64,000 nucleotides of DNA from Limnephilus marmoratus (Eukaryota > Arthropoda > Insecta > Trichoptera > Limnephilidae): NCBI GenBank assembly GCA_917880885.1, contig OU862913.1, forward strand, positions 30,327,286 through 30,391,285. The letters are read 5' to 3'. The notes beneath the pieces are model-generated. The model had not been told where the DNA came from. It ran no database searches and saw only the letters and a list, made by a program, of their open reading frames with translations. The position numbers were made by a program, and so were the translations under genes. This document shows, one piece after another, positions 1 to 11,600 of the stretch (the first letter of the stretch is position 1; every line of letters starts with the position of its first letter).

Positions 1-432
1 CGTAAAAAAACACGATTTTGAATTGAATGTTTTGTGGATTAATTTTGAGTTATCGTATATTATATTGACCGAAACACATTCCTAGAACAATAAACTGTGT
101 ACCAAAACAACATTACTTGCGTTAATTACGTAAATTAATAGGTTTTACGATGTTTTAGTCGAGGAACATGCATCAACTTTGACAGCTAAAATTTGCGGCA
201 AATCTTAAATTCTTAAATCACAGATAAAATCGTTTAAAAATATTCTGGGGTTGCAAGGTGAATGAATTCTTATGGGGTAATGTTGGCGCAAGCGATTCTG
301 ACCATGTTCTTCATACAAGTTCTGTACATAGAAGGGTCAAAATCGCAGACAAACACATTTATTTCGAAATATTTTTTTCACGCATGCGCACAAACTGCGC
401 GCATATGAGTGGCTCCGGCCGATTAGAGGTTG
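1..432 (+). mobile_element. TTAA-type short element, family M1, left-truncated by window edge
   Basis: This is the first of at least nine M1 copies in the window. It shares with the copies at 8958, 17163, 35755 and 52256 a block of A/T-rich sequence, then a conserved segment with TGGGGTAATGTTGGCGCAAG, and ends in a CG-rich tail (GGCCGATTAGAGGTT). The right-hand TTAA is mutated to TTGG. No coding capacity is seen; open frames in it are shadows. Confidence 0.75.
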
Positions 433-504
433 GGGTATATAAAAACAATCAAACACATGCAGTTTCGCATTTATAATATTAGGATATATTAGATAGATCT
501 TTAT

Positions 505-1127
505 ATTGCTGGAACAAAACTGGAGAAGGTACAAAGTATTGTATACTTGGGCTGCAATGTAAATGATAGATGGGATCCTTCAGTTGAAATCAAATGCCGC
601 ATTGAGCAAGCTCATGCGACCTTTATCCGCATGAAAAAAATGTTCTGCAGTCATGATCTCAACCTTGGATTACGAATGCGAATGGTCAGATGCTACGTAT
701 TTTCAATATTATTTTATGGAATGGAAGCATAGACGCTTACTGAAGAATTAGTTAGGCGACTTGAGGCATTCGAGATGTAGATCTGCAGAAGAATACTTAA
801 AATAAGCTGGATGGACAGGGTCACAAATGAAGATGTTATGGTTCGGATGAATAAAGAAAAGGAAGTAATTAAAACCATAAAAATCCGAAAACTTCAATAT
901 CTTGGACACGTGATGAGACATCCAGAGAAGTATGAGATCCTGCATCTCATAATGCAGGGAAAGATTGCCGGAAGACGGGGCCCTGGAAGAAGGAGAACCT
1001 CATGGCTGAAAAACCTGAGACAGTGGTTTGGCCAGTCTACCGTGGAGCTGTTCCGGGCCGCAGTAAACAAAGTCCGCATAGCCAACATGATAGCCAACGT
1101 CCGTTGAACGAACAAGGCACAAGAAGA
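505..1127 (+). mobile_element. Non-LTR retrotransposon 3' fragment (L1 lineage), decayed
   Basis: Encodes the C-terminal part of a non-LTR reverse transcriptase: ...FYGMEA, RRLEAFEM, RRILKISWMDRVTNEDV, LQYLGHVMRHPEKYEI, GRRGPGRRRTSWLKNL, ending IANMIANVR. Two Trp codons of the near-identical copy at 56104-56553 are TAG stops here, so this copy is dead. It ends in a short GAA-rich tail, as the second copy does. Family assignment within non-LTR elements is uncertain. Confidence 0.85.
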
Positions 1128-1339
1128 AGAAGGATAGATTAGTATTTTATACATATTTGAATTTCAACTATCAAAGAGATCTCCATGGTAACCTAAACAA
1201 ATAACAAAATTACAGCGCACGTGAAATAATTACTTTTTTCGTCTGGACAATAAACATACAATAAATAATTTCATTTATTCATAACGCCAGAGCTTACCAA
1301 TATATACAGCCTACATTACTCGCAAATAATGTAGCTTTC

Positions 1340-1790
1340 TATTAGTGAAAGAATTTTTAAAGTCCATTCAGTAAGGGAAAGCAAGGAACAAGGATAACCA
1401 ATCACTTACCTCTGCGAAGCACACAAAAAAATCACAATTATGCTCTATATTGTTCCACTGTGATACCTCGAGGTAGTTATCGCCACAACCACACAAATAA
1501 GTACAAACCAGTACTTTCGATATGGACAAAAACCTTCTTTTAGTTCATAAACGAGATTATGAACACAAACAACAAAAACAACTTGCTTCAAAGTTAGTAT
1601 GCGTCCTTCAGTTTTTCAAAAAAAAAAATGCAGGTGAATTCACTCTTTTCGTTGTTCTAAATTCAAAATGCTTTTCCAGCAATGTGATATGGTTAGGGAG
1701 GGTAGGTACTGGATAAATGACATCCCGGTAGGAACTATGCATATTAACATTTCAAAGTAGGACTACGCATATTAAAATTTCAAAGCCAAA
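1340..1790 (-). repeat. Interspersed repeat R5 (inverted relative to 38690-40280)
   Basis: The segment with GATACCTCGAGGTA and the segment with CATCCCGGTAGGAACTATGC recur in reverse complement at 40130-40230 and 38690-38760. The 38-40 kb copy is longer and carries other insertions. No coding signal seen. The rest of 1128-1831 holds nothing I recognise. Confidence 0.5.
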
Positions 1791-1835
1791 CACCAAGGGA
1801 CCGAGAAAAAAAAACTTGTCATGTGGAAACCTTAA

Positions 1836-2519
1836 TCCCTCCGCAACGTAAGCAGATATACGCGTTAAAAATACGAAAGCAGTCAAGTACAATAAGCGTG
1901 TTTATACGTCAGCGCGTGTGTCTCCATAGAAATCGTTCTCACTCAGTTATTGTTTTAGTGACATCCCTAAAATAAAAAGTGAAAGGTCGATAGCGAATCA
2001 TGCTGTACATCTCTATTCAAGTTGTCCATAGAAGTACATAAAAAGAACATTTTGTCAGACGCGCAGTCTGACACATAATTTATCCTGCCAAATTTCCTAC
2101 GGGCGGGTCGACCGCGCCCGACTTTGTTAATTTTTATTAAATATTTTTATATGAAATGATAAAAAAGTGAGGTGACAAAAGTGTTTATTACACATTTATA
2201 CAATAGAATAAGTATTGTTGTTTACATAATCTGTGATTTTAGTACCGTTTTCACATAAAAACATCATGTGAGTCATTTTCACATTTTTTTAATGTTTGCA
2301 TTCTAAATTTTAATATTTACAAATATTGATATTTATTTGTAATATAATAATTCGAAAGCTTATTTTGTAACCTGTCTAAAACAGTTTTTATTATTCGGCT
2401 ACGTTCAGAAATGTTTAATTTATAGAGCTTTAATTGTGAAGCGGTAATGACACAAAGTTTTCGTAAAATGTCATTTCGTTAAAGACATTAAAAGTGCATA
2501 TTGGCGATTTTCTGAGGGG
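1836..2519 (+). mobile_element. TTAA-type short element, family M2
   Basis: About 684 bp between TTAA at 1832-1835 and TTAA at 2520-2523. Ends are CCCTCCGCAACG on the left and TGAGGGG on the right, a short inverted repeat. Further copies lie at 7456 and 10551, and a right half at about 22020. TTAA target duplication with C-rich ends is the hallmark of piggyBac-type elements; membership is inferred because no transposase is present. Confidence 0.75.
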
Positions 2520-2594
2520 TTAAATGTCTTTTTATCAAGTCCATACAAGGGGAGGCAAGCAGGGAATTAATTTGTGTTTTGTTTGTGTCTCCAG

Positions 2595-2698
2595 GAATCT
2601 ACAAGCACACTGGGAAGATGTCAGGCCCTACTGGAGAGGGCCGACTCGAGCTATGCACAGCTGTTGGCCGCCACCACTCTAGTTAGACTTGTTTCCAG
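2595..2698 (+). CDS. XPO7: XPO7 exon 1 of window
   Basis: Acceptor ...gtgtctccag, donor gtaatt; phase 0 in, 2 out. Encodes [18 protein letters not shown], in the importin-beta N-terminal (Ran-binding) region. The preceding exon with the start Met (the LCKQLYE..AEKAL region of the family) was looked for in 1-2594 and not found. Confidence 0.93.
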
Positions 2699-5600
2699 GT
2701 AATTACAATTTTTTTTGGTTGTTTTATAAAACGGAGGCGGGAACATGTTTTTAAAAAATATTTTTTTATAAGTATACCTCACAAGAGTTTCAGCTGCTAC
2801 CGTCAGCAGCCATTGAGACTATGACTTCCCCAATTGGGGTTATATTGTGAGGCTAAAGGTAGTGGGGAGGGGAAGGAGATGGGGGAGAAGGAAGTTGATC
2901 TGGTCACCAAACACGGTTAAAGCCATTTCAAGCAACGTTTTAATTCTGAATGGTGGTGTTATACCAAGGCGATCTGAGGGTATCTTCCACTCTGGAACGT
3001 GCCGTAAATTTTTTATGTATTATTTTTAGTGATTTAATTGTGAAATAACACAAATTATTCAAATAAAATTTAATTGCAAGTAAAATCGGATTGCGAGTCC
3101 ATGGGTTTCCATGAGCACTCAGGCCACGGCCATTTTAATATTTCTAAAATGATATGTTTGTTTCTAATAATAAAATTTAAATGCATATTTTATCACCTTT
3201 AACTCGTTGTGGGCCGTTCGGACACCGGTGTCTGCGAGGTGGCGCGGCACTTTGAAATGCAATTTTGACCCTTATGTATACAGAAAGTGTATGAAGAACA
3301 ATGTCAGAAACGCTTGCTCTATTATCGTACTTTACCATAGAGAAACCCGCAATGAGACAAGTCACTTCGAATAATTTATATTAAATTTTCCGTAGTCCGG
3401 GATGTAAAAAGATTCTGCGCATGCGCGAAAAAAAAAAATCTCCTTTCTACTATTTTGACCCTTCTATGTACAAAATCGGTAAAGGAAGTGTCAGAATCAC
3501 TGCCGCCAACATTCCCTATGGTATGGGTAAAGATTTCATTCATTTAGTAGCCACACAATATTTAAAAATAATGTTTGTCTGTGGGCATCTCCAAAAAACC
3601 TATCAATTTACGTAATTACGCAAGTAATGTTATTTTGGTAAATAGTTTATTGTTCTAGGAATGTGTTTCAGTCAATAAAATATACGATAGGTTAAATTTA
3701 ATCCACAAAACATTCAATTGAAGATCGTGAAATTTCCGTGTTTTTCTGGAAAAAGCCGGGACCTCAACAGGTTAAAAACTGTTTTTTATTTTTCAGATGC
3801 ATTCAGAAATATTCCATTTATTTGGATTTTATTGCAAAGTGGACATTTTTTGATCTTCTGACAGTATTCCCGAGGCCTATCAAAACAGTTGTCTAAAGCA
3901 CACTAGTTTTAACTGTCCTGTTAAAACTATCATAGTTTTAGGGCGGCTTGCACCAAAAGTTAAATTTGATTTAAATGTCAAGTTAAACACATTATTTGAT
4001 TTAAGTCGACTTGGCGTCTTGCACCACAAAATTTAAGTCGTTAAACGCATTTAAACAACTGTCAAAGTTAAATACCCAGAAAGGGCTGTTTAACTAAGTT
4101 AAACATGTTTAGCGAGCAAGTTCTGTCAAGACAATTTTAGGTTATTCCTTCGATTTCCGATTGTCTAATATTTCTGAAATCTGTCTCATTTATTAATTTG
4201 TATTCACGATGGACGTTTGTTTTTTATTCTGATGTTGACGAAGAAATTATAGATTTTATAAGTAGACAGTTTATAGTGAGAGAAGTACCTAAATACAAGA
4301 ACAAATTTATCTGTTACTCAGTGCCAGAAAGTTTCAAAGATTTCTTAACATTAACATCAGCACAACAGCGAGGTGCTCGCAATACTCATTATTGAGGAAT
4401 AGGTATTGATTTATTTATGGAGGAATACTTTGGAAGGTTGTAAACTTAAAATATACCTACAGCATTCTTATAATAGTTTAAAACAACCTACATAAATGAA
4501 ATGAAAAACAAAATTACTACTCAGATATTTGTTTTATTTTTAAATCTAACAACAAAACCTCTTTTTGCCCCATTTCATAGTTATGTCTGTTTTATTTTCG
4601 CACTCATTTACTGGATCAAAATAAAATAATACACTACGCAACCACAACATAACCTCAAAATATTTTGACACTAGCAAATTTAAACACCCCCCACACGGAC
4701 AATTCGGAGCGATCGTGCCCTCGCCACTTCAAGTCGCTGTGCAAAAAGTGTGCATGTGGGTGGTGCTAAGGAACGATGCAACTGTTTTACCGACGCGTTA
4801 ACGGCGGTAACTGTTTTACCAATGCTAAATGGTATTTAACTAAATAACCGCTCCAACTGCTTGGTGCAGGACGAAACTAAACACATTTAAGTTAAATGTA
4901 TTTAGTGACTTAAATGCATTTAGTTAAATACAATTTAAGATAAAATTAGCGATAGTTAGTGCAAGCCGCCCTTAACTGTTCTGGTAAAACTAGTGTGCCT
5001 ACAGTCATTAGCTAAATGCAAAACTGCACTGACCAACAAAGTGACTATGCAATGAAAGTTATACATTTGGTAGTAGTTAGAAAGAAAGGTGGGGCCTAGT
5101 AATATAATAGAACAGAATGAATGAAGTCTCCTAAATACACCAAAGTTGACGTAGTTTCTGCACAGAGTTGCCTTCAGCATGGAGAAACGCACCGAGATCC
5201 CCTTCAGCTTCATGGGGTAGATCTTTGGTCACCTCTATATTCAGTTTCCTACTGCTCGAAAACAGACTCATATCACATAAACAATAAACGCTGGCGTCCA
5301 ATGTTAGGATATGATGGAATTCCTCAAGGAACAGTTCTTGGTCCAATATTATTTATAATTTGCATGAATGAAATGCTTAGAAACACACCGAGATCCCCTT
5401 TAGCTTCGCGGGGTACATTAGGTTTTTGATCACCTCTATAGTCAGTATCCTGCTGCCTGAAATCACATTCATATCACGTAAACAATAACACTGGCATCCA
5501 AAGTTAGGATAATACGGTATCCCTCAAGGAACAGATCTTGGTCCAATATTATTTATAATTTGCGTGAATGAAATGCTTAGAAACACACCGAGATCCCCTT

Positions 5601-8600
5601 TAGCTTCATGGGGTACACCAAGTCTTTGATCACCTCTAGTCAGTATCCTCCTGCTTGAAAACAGATTCATTTCACGTAAACAATAATCACTGGTGTCCAG
5701 TGTAGCATAAGATGGTGTCCCTCAAGGAACTGTTTTAGGTCTAATATTATTTATAATTTGCATGAATGAAATGCTTAGAAATACACCGAGATCCCTTTTA
5801 GCTTCGAGGGGTACACCGAGTCTTTGGTCACATCTATATTCAGTTTCCCACTGTTCGAAAACAGACTCATATCACATAAACAATAAACACTGGCGTCCAA
5901 TGTTAGTATATGATGGAATTCCTCAAGGAACAGATCATTATTTATAATTTGCATGAATGAAATGCTTAGAAACACATCGAGATCCCTTTTAGCTTGGGGA
6001 ACATCAAGTCTTTGGTCACCTCTATAGTCGGTATCCTGCTGCTCGAAAACAGATTCATAACACGTAAACAATAATCACTGGCGTCCAATGTAGCATAAGA
6101 TGGAATCCCTCAAGGAACTGTTTTAGGTCAAATATTATTTATAATTTAAATGAATGAAATGCTTACAATTCTGATAATGGTGAAATATGCCAGAGGTCTG
6201 AGGGTTTTAAATTCTTTCTGTATATGGTCGTTGTATGGATTTCCTTCTTTTGGTTTGCAGGTCGACCCAAGTATTGTCTCTACAGCAGAGACTGGACATC
6301 AGGAACTATGTTCTCAACTATTTGGCCACCCGTCCTAAATTGGCCGTTTTCGTTGTACAGGTAACATTTCAAATAAAATGAATTACGCCATAGGTTTAAT
6401 GGTTTATTTTAAATAGGATCTTTAAATATTGTTGAGTATATAATGCTACTGTGGCGGCGACTCAAGCTCTTTTTGGGTACTGACACTTTTTAAGTGTACT
6501 GAAATTTCACTACCCGGAGAATAGAGAAATTTTTCAAACAAAAATTTTCATAGACAAGTCATGCTTAGGTGCAGATGTCTAAAAAATACAAAATATTTTA
6601 AAATTTCATCGGTATATTACAATTTATATCAAAAAATACCATTTTCGGTTTCTGGTGTGTCCTACTTAACTCTTTTTTTAAGTTTTCCTTTATTCTTTGA
6701 TGGTTACATAATTTGCGACATACACTTCGACTCTGTGCAGAAACAGGCAGTCCGCTTAATAGATTCTCCCATCTTAACAGACGGATTGCAATCTTTAGAG
6801 CACAGGCGTCAAGTGGGAATGCTATCCTTGTTCTACCGGTATTACAATGGAAGATGCTCCAAGGAACTAGCGTCATTGATCCCTTCGGCACCGGTGCATA
6901 GTCGGGAAACACGCTAAATGCCCAACATTTGTACACGGTTGACATTTGTCACATGAAAACGGGTTGTTTCTTCGACTCGTTCTTGTGTTCAACAGCTTGG
7001 CTGTGGAATGATTTGCAGGCCTGTGTTTCCTCCTTCCTACTTCTCCTCAAAAAGACCCTCCACACAGCATCCCAGATGACAGAGGCTCTGAGGGAAATTA
7101 TTTTCCTCAGGACCTCCTGTGTGGAGTTAATGTAAAAAAAAATGATAATTTGGGGATTTTTCGACCACCATGCTTGGCACATGCCTGTTTTATGGTGGTT
7201 GAGGTTCTACGAACTCAAATTTACTACGAATTTAAGTGTAATTTTCAAAATTGAAACAATTTGTGAAGAATTCAGACAAGCAATACAGTACCTACCTATT
7301 TATGTAATATTTTTAACAGAAAATTATTTTTACTGTTTTTTTCGAAATGTGAACTGATTTTTAAAGAATTCATGCCATCTTGTGATTTTCATGAGTTATC
7401 GTTAGTAGTATAACAAAAATAATGCAATGTCTTGAAAGATTATCATGGAACTTAACCGGTCAGCAACGTAAGCAGATATACGCGTTAAAATGACAATAGC
7501 AGTCAAGTATGTTTATACATCAACGCGCGTGTCCACAGAAATCGTTGTAACTCCGTTATTGTTTTAGTGACATCACTAAAACAAAAAGTAAAAGGTCGAT
7601 AGTGGATCATGCTGTACATCCCTATCAAGTTGTCCATAGAAATACATAAAAAGACCTATTCTGTCAGACGCGCGGTTGACACGTATTTTACCCGCAAATC
7701 GCCTACGGGCCACTCGACATTGTTAATTTTTATAAATTTTTTTTATATAAAATGATAAAAAAAAATGAGGTAACAAAATTGTTTATTATACATTTATATA
7801 ATAGAATAAGTATTGTTTTTTTTTTACATAATCCGTGATTTTAGTACCGTTTTCACATAAAAACATTATGTGAGTCATTTTAACATTTTTTTAATGTTTG
7901 CATTCTAAATTTTAATATTTACAAATGTTAATATTTATTTGTAATATAACAATTTGAAAGCTTATTTCGTAACCTTTCTAAAACAGTTTTTAGTATTCGG
8001 ATATGTTCAGAAATGTTTAATTTATAGAGCTTTAATTGCGAAGCGGTAATAACACAAAGTTTTCGTAAAACTGATATTTCGTTTGAGACATTAAAAGTTA
8101 ATATTCCTGAAAAATCGGAGGGGTTAATTGGAACTTGTGCATTTCCCGCCCAAAACTAAAAATCGGTTCAATAATATGTCACAAGAGGATTTAAAAGTTT
8201 TTCTCCGAGTTCTATGAAATCCACGTATAGTGCAAATGCTCAGTTTCGTGGAATGCCTAATAAACACACTCTACACATTTGAAAATATGAAATTCAAGGA
8301 AAAATGTTGTGTGATGTTCTCTGTCTGTGCACATTGCTGTGTGCACTGTTAGAGCATGGCTTATAGAGCAGCGGCCGGCAGTTAATTTTGGTGGTGGGCC
8401 TTATGAATATGTCAATTTTTTTGTGTGCGTGTGCGAGCCTACTCAATCAGTGCGCTTGTGACTGCCCGTCGACATCGTTCTTCATCGTTCGTCTGAAATA
8501 TATTTTTCTTCAACGGATATCCATCATTTGAACCAAACACCCCAAATATTGTAGTTTTTTGTTGTTATCTTTTAGGCGTTGGTGTCACTATTTGCGCGCC

Positions 8601-11600
8601 TCACCAAGATGGGATGGTTTGACTCCATCAAGGATGAATTTGTCTTCAGGAACGTAATGGCAGATGTCACCAATTTTCTGCAGGTTCGTATTCATTTACA
8701 TTTTTTATACGAGGTATGTATTTATTTACATGTGGAGGATCTTTTATGAAAATTAAGGATAGGTGATTCTGGGACGGAAAAAGGTATGAGGGGTGGGTAG
8801 GAATCTGGGGTCAGTATGTTCCGGAGTGATAGACATGAATCCCTCCGTCCCTGTGCCGTACAAGTTGATGGGTCGAGAGAGTCCTGTTGAAGAGGTCAAG
8901 GGGTTTCTGATGATTTGGCCTGTTACGCAGTAGTAGGGCAGACGCATCTGCCGTTAACCTGTGAAAGGCCATCAAAATCCAGGAAAAATATGGAAATTTC
9001 CTAAAAAACCACCATTTTGAATTGAATGTTTTGTGGATTAATTTTGAGATATCATATATTTTATTGATCGAAACACATTCCTAGAACAATAAACTATGTA
9101 CCAAAACAACATTACTTGTAAATGTAACCTAATGTTAGTAGAGTATTATACTTTCCTGATGAAGCTATGGTTGTAGCGAAACCCGGTCGGCATAAAGTAT
9201 AAAAATAAAAGTGGTGTTTACAAAGTTATTGTTTTATTTTAAAAACATTACTTGCGTTAATTACGTAGATTAATAGGTTTTGCGATGTTTTAGTCTAGGA
9301 ACACACATCAACTTTGACAGATAAATTTGTCATTTTCATGTCACAGATAAAATCGTTTAAAAATATTCTGGGGTTGCAAGGTGAATGAAATTTTTACCCG
9401 TCTTATGGGGAAATGTTGGCGCAAGCGATTCTGACCTTGTTCTTCATACAAATTCTGTACATAGAAGGGTCAAAATCGCAGACAAACATTTTTTTTTTCG
9501 AAATATTTTTTATAAATATTTTCAAGCTGCGCGCGCCCGCGCGTCTCCGGCCGATTACAGGTTAAGAGATGGACAAACCTTACACCATGAACATCACAAT
9601 GCCCCTGCTAAGTCACCGGACGTAGCTTGTCACTTAGGGTGACCTATGGCAGAGGTGTTGATTTTCCAATAGATGGTTTCTGGGGAGAGTGTTCTAGTGG
9701 GGAAATGTTGCTTGATGGCGGACTTGGCCAACAGAGGATTGAACCCACGAAGCCACAATAAGAACCCAATGCATCTGTCCATTCGGCTACTAACAAGTCG
9801 TCTATCTGTTTACAGCCATTGTCACCAACTTTTTTTACTTTCCAATACATCAGAATAAATTGATTGCATCTCTGAAAGTACGATTGTGCTTATATAACTT
9901 GTCATGCGTATTGTTTGCAGGGTCCCGTGGAGCACTGCACGATAGGTGTACAGCTGCTGTCGCATCTCACTTGCGAGATGAACCAGATATCAGACGCGGA
10001 CGCCAATAGATCCATCACTAAACACAGGAAGATCGCTTCTTCCTTCAGGTAACAAATAATTATTGTAATTTAGGTACGTAAAATTATTTTTATTTCTTAC
10101 TGCAAAGTCAAAAACTCTCAAAAACTGCGTGGTTTTGCTTTTGTTCTAACATATAATGCTGCAGTTCTTTCTTACACACACCAAACAACAGTCGAAAATG
10201 AGACAAACGGTGATCATACGTCTGCACCCCCCCAAAGGAAACATACAATCATTATTACACATCTCACGTATAAAGAAAATGAAACGCAAGGAAAAGTTAG
10301 TACTTTGGAGGAAACATTCGCACGTATTGTGTCTCACTATTATACTCACGTAAGAAAGAGCTGCAGCGTTATAGCGAAAAGGACCATATGTTTATTGTCT
10401 TTTTTTGCCATCACGGCAATTATAAAAGCGCTCATTGGTCAAAATCTGATGAATGGTTTGTGAGTCAATTTCAACTCTCTCCTTCGGCTGACGATCAGAA
10501 GTCACAAGAACCCAGAGTCTTTGAATATTTTCATCAGTTCGTGCTGTTAACCCCTCCGCAACGTAAGCAGATATATGCGTTAAAAATACGACAGCAGTCA
10601 AGTACAATAAGTGTGTTTACACGTCAGCTCGTGTGTCTCCATAGAAACCGTTATAACTCCGATATTGTTTTAGTTACATCCGTAAAATAAAAAGTGAAAT
10701 GTCGATAGTGAATCACGCTGCACATCTCTATTCAAGTTGTCCATAGAAATACATAAAAAGAACATTCTGTCAGACGCGCAGTCTGACACATAATTTATCC
10801 CGCCAAATTTCCTACGGGCGCCCGACGTTGTTAATTTTTATTAAATATTTTTATATAAAATGATAAAAAAGTGAGGTGACAAAAGGGTTTATTACACATT
10901 TATACAATAGAATAAGTATTGTTGTTTACATAATCTGTGATTTTAGTACCGTTTTCACCTATAAACATCACGTGAGTCATTTTCACATTTTTTTAATGTT
11001 TGCATTCTAAATTTTAATATTTACAAATATTAATATTTATTTCTAATATAATAATTCGAAAGCTTATTTTGTAACCTGTCTAAAACAGTTTTTACTTTTT
11101 GGCTACGTTCAGAAATGTTTCATTTATAGAGCTTTAATTGTGAAGCGGTAATAACACAAAGTTTTCGTAAAATGTCATTTCGTTAAAGACATTAAAAGTG
11201 CATATTGGCGATTTTCTGATGGGTTAAAGGCCTTTCGCTTCGAGGGTCACCTTCAGAGGAGTTTCGGTCTTTTGGTTCTTTACAGACAATCTTTACAAAC
11301 TACCAAGTTACTCTAGCGAGTTCAAACTTTTACTGAAGGCACATCAGATGTTGGCCTTCCACTGTTGCTTATATATTTTTTTTATATTCGGACCACTCCT
11401 TTTCTGGAGCATGAATCTAGATCAAATAAATTAATGGTGATAATAAGAGGTACCACAAGGATCACCGTTGAGTCCAGTCTAGTTTTGAGCTTAGGGTTTT
11501 CCATCCCAATGGACAAATCTATTCATTTATATACACCTAAAAAGCATTTACATAAAAGTGATGCACAAAATCTTAAGTATACAGTGTACACAGCGTGATA

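Larger units (their letters stand above)
8958..9561 (+). mobile_element. TTAA-type short element, family M1, with an internal insertion
   Basis: TTAA at 8954-8957 and 9562-9565; ends CCTGTGAAAGGCC and GGCCGATTACAGG form the imperfect inverted repeat. It is about 125 bp longer than other M1 copies because of the insertion at 9119-9243. Confidence 0.85.
8760..9690 (-). mobile_element. SINE S2 copy interrupted by an M1 element
   Basis: S2 consensus runs in from GGGGTGGGTAGGAATCTGGGG through GCAGACGCATCTGCCG, is cut at TTAA (8954-8957) by M1, and resumes after 9565 with GACAAACCTTACACCATGAAC and GGTGACCTATGGCAGAGGTG. A tRNA-like stretch read on the minus strand (about 9742-9797, GTAGCCGAATGG...GGGTTCAATCC) may be an additional head. 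Confidence 0.65.

Noticed and set aside
1..2594. Search for the first XPO7 coding exon
   Set aside because: No frame resembling the N-terminal LCKQLYE/AEKAL segment with a phase-0 donor was found; only LINE and TTAA-element sequence.
6598..6945. 115-codon minus-strand frame
   Set aside because: Antisense shadow of the L2 reverse-transcriptase fragment.
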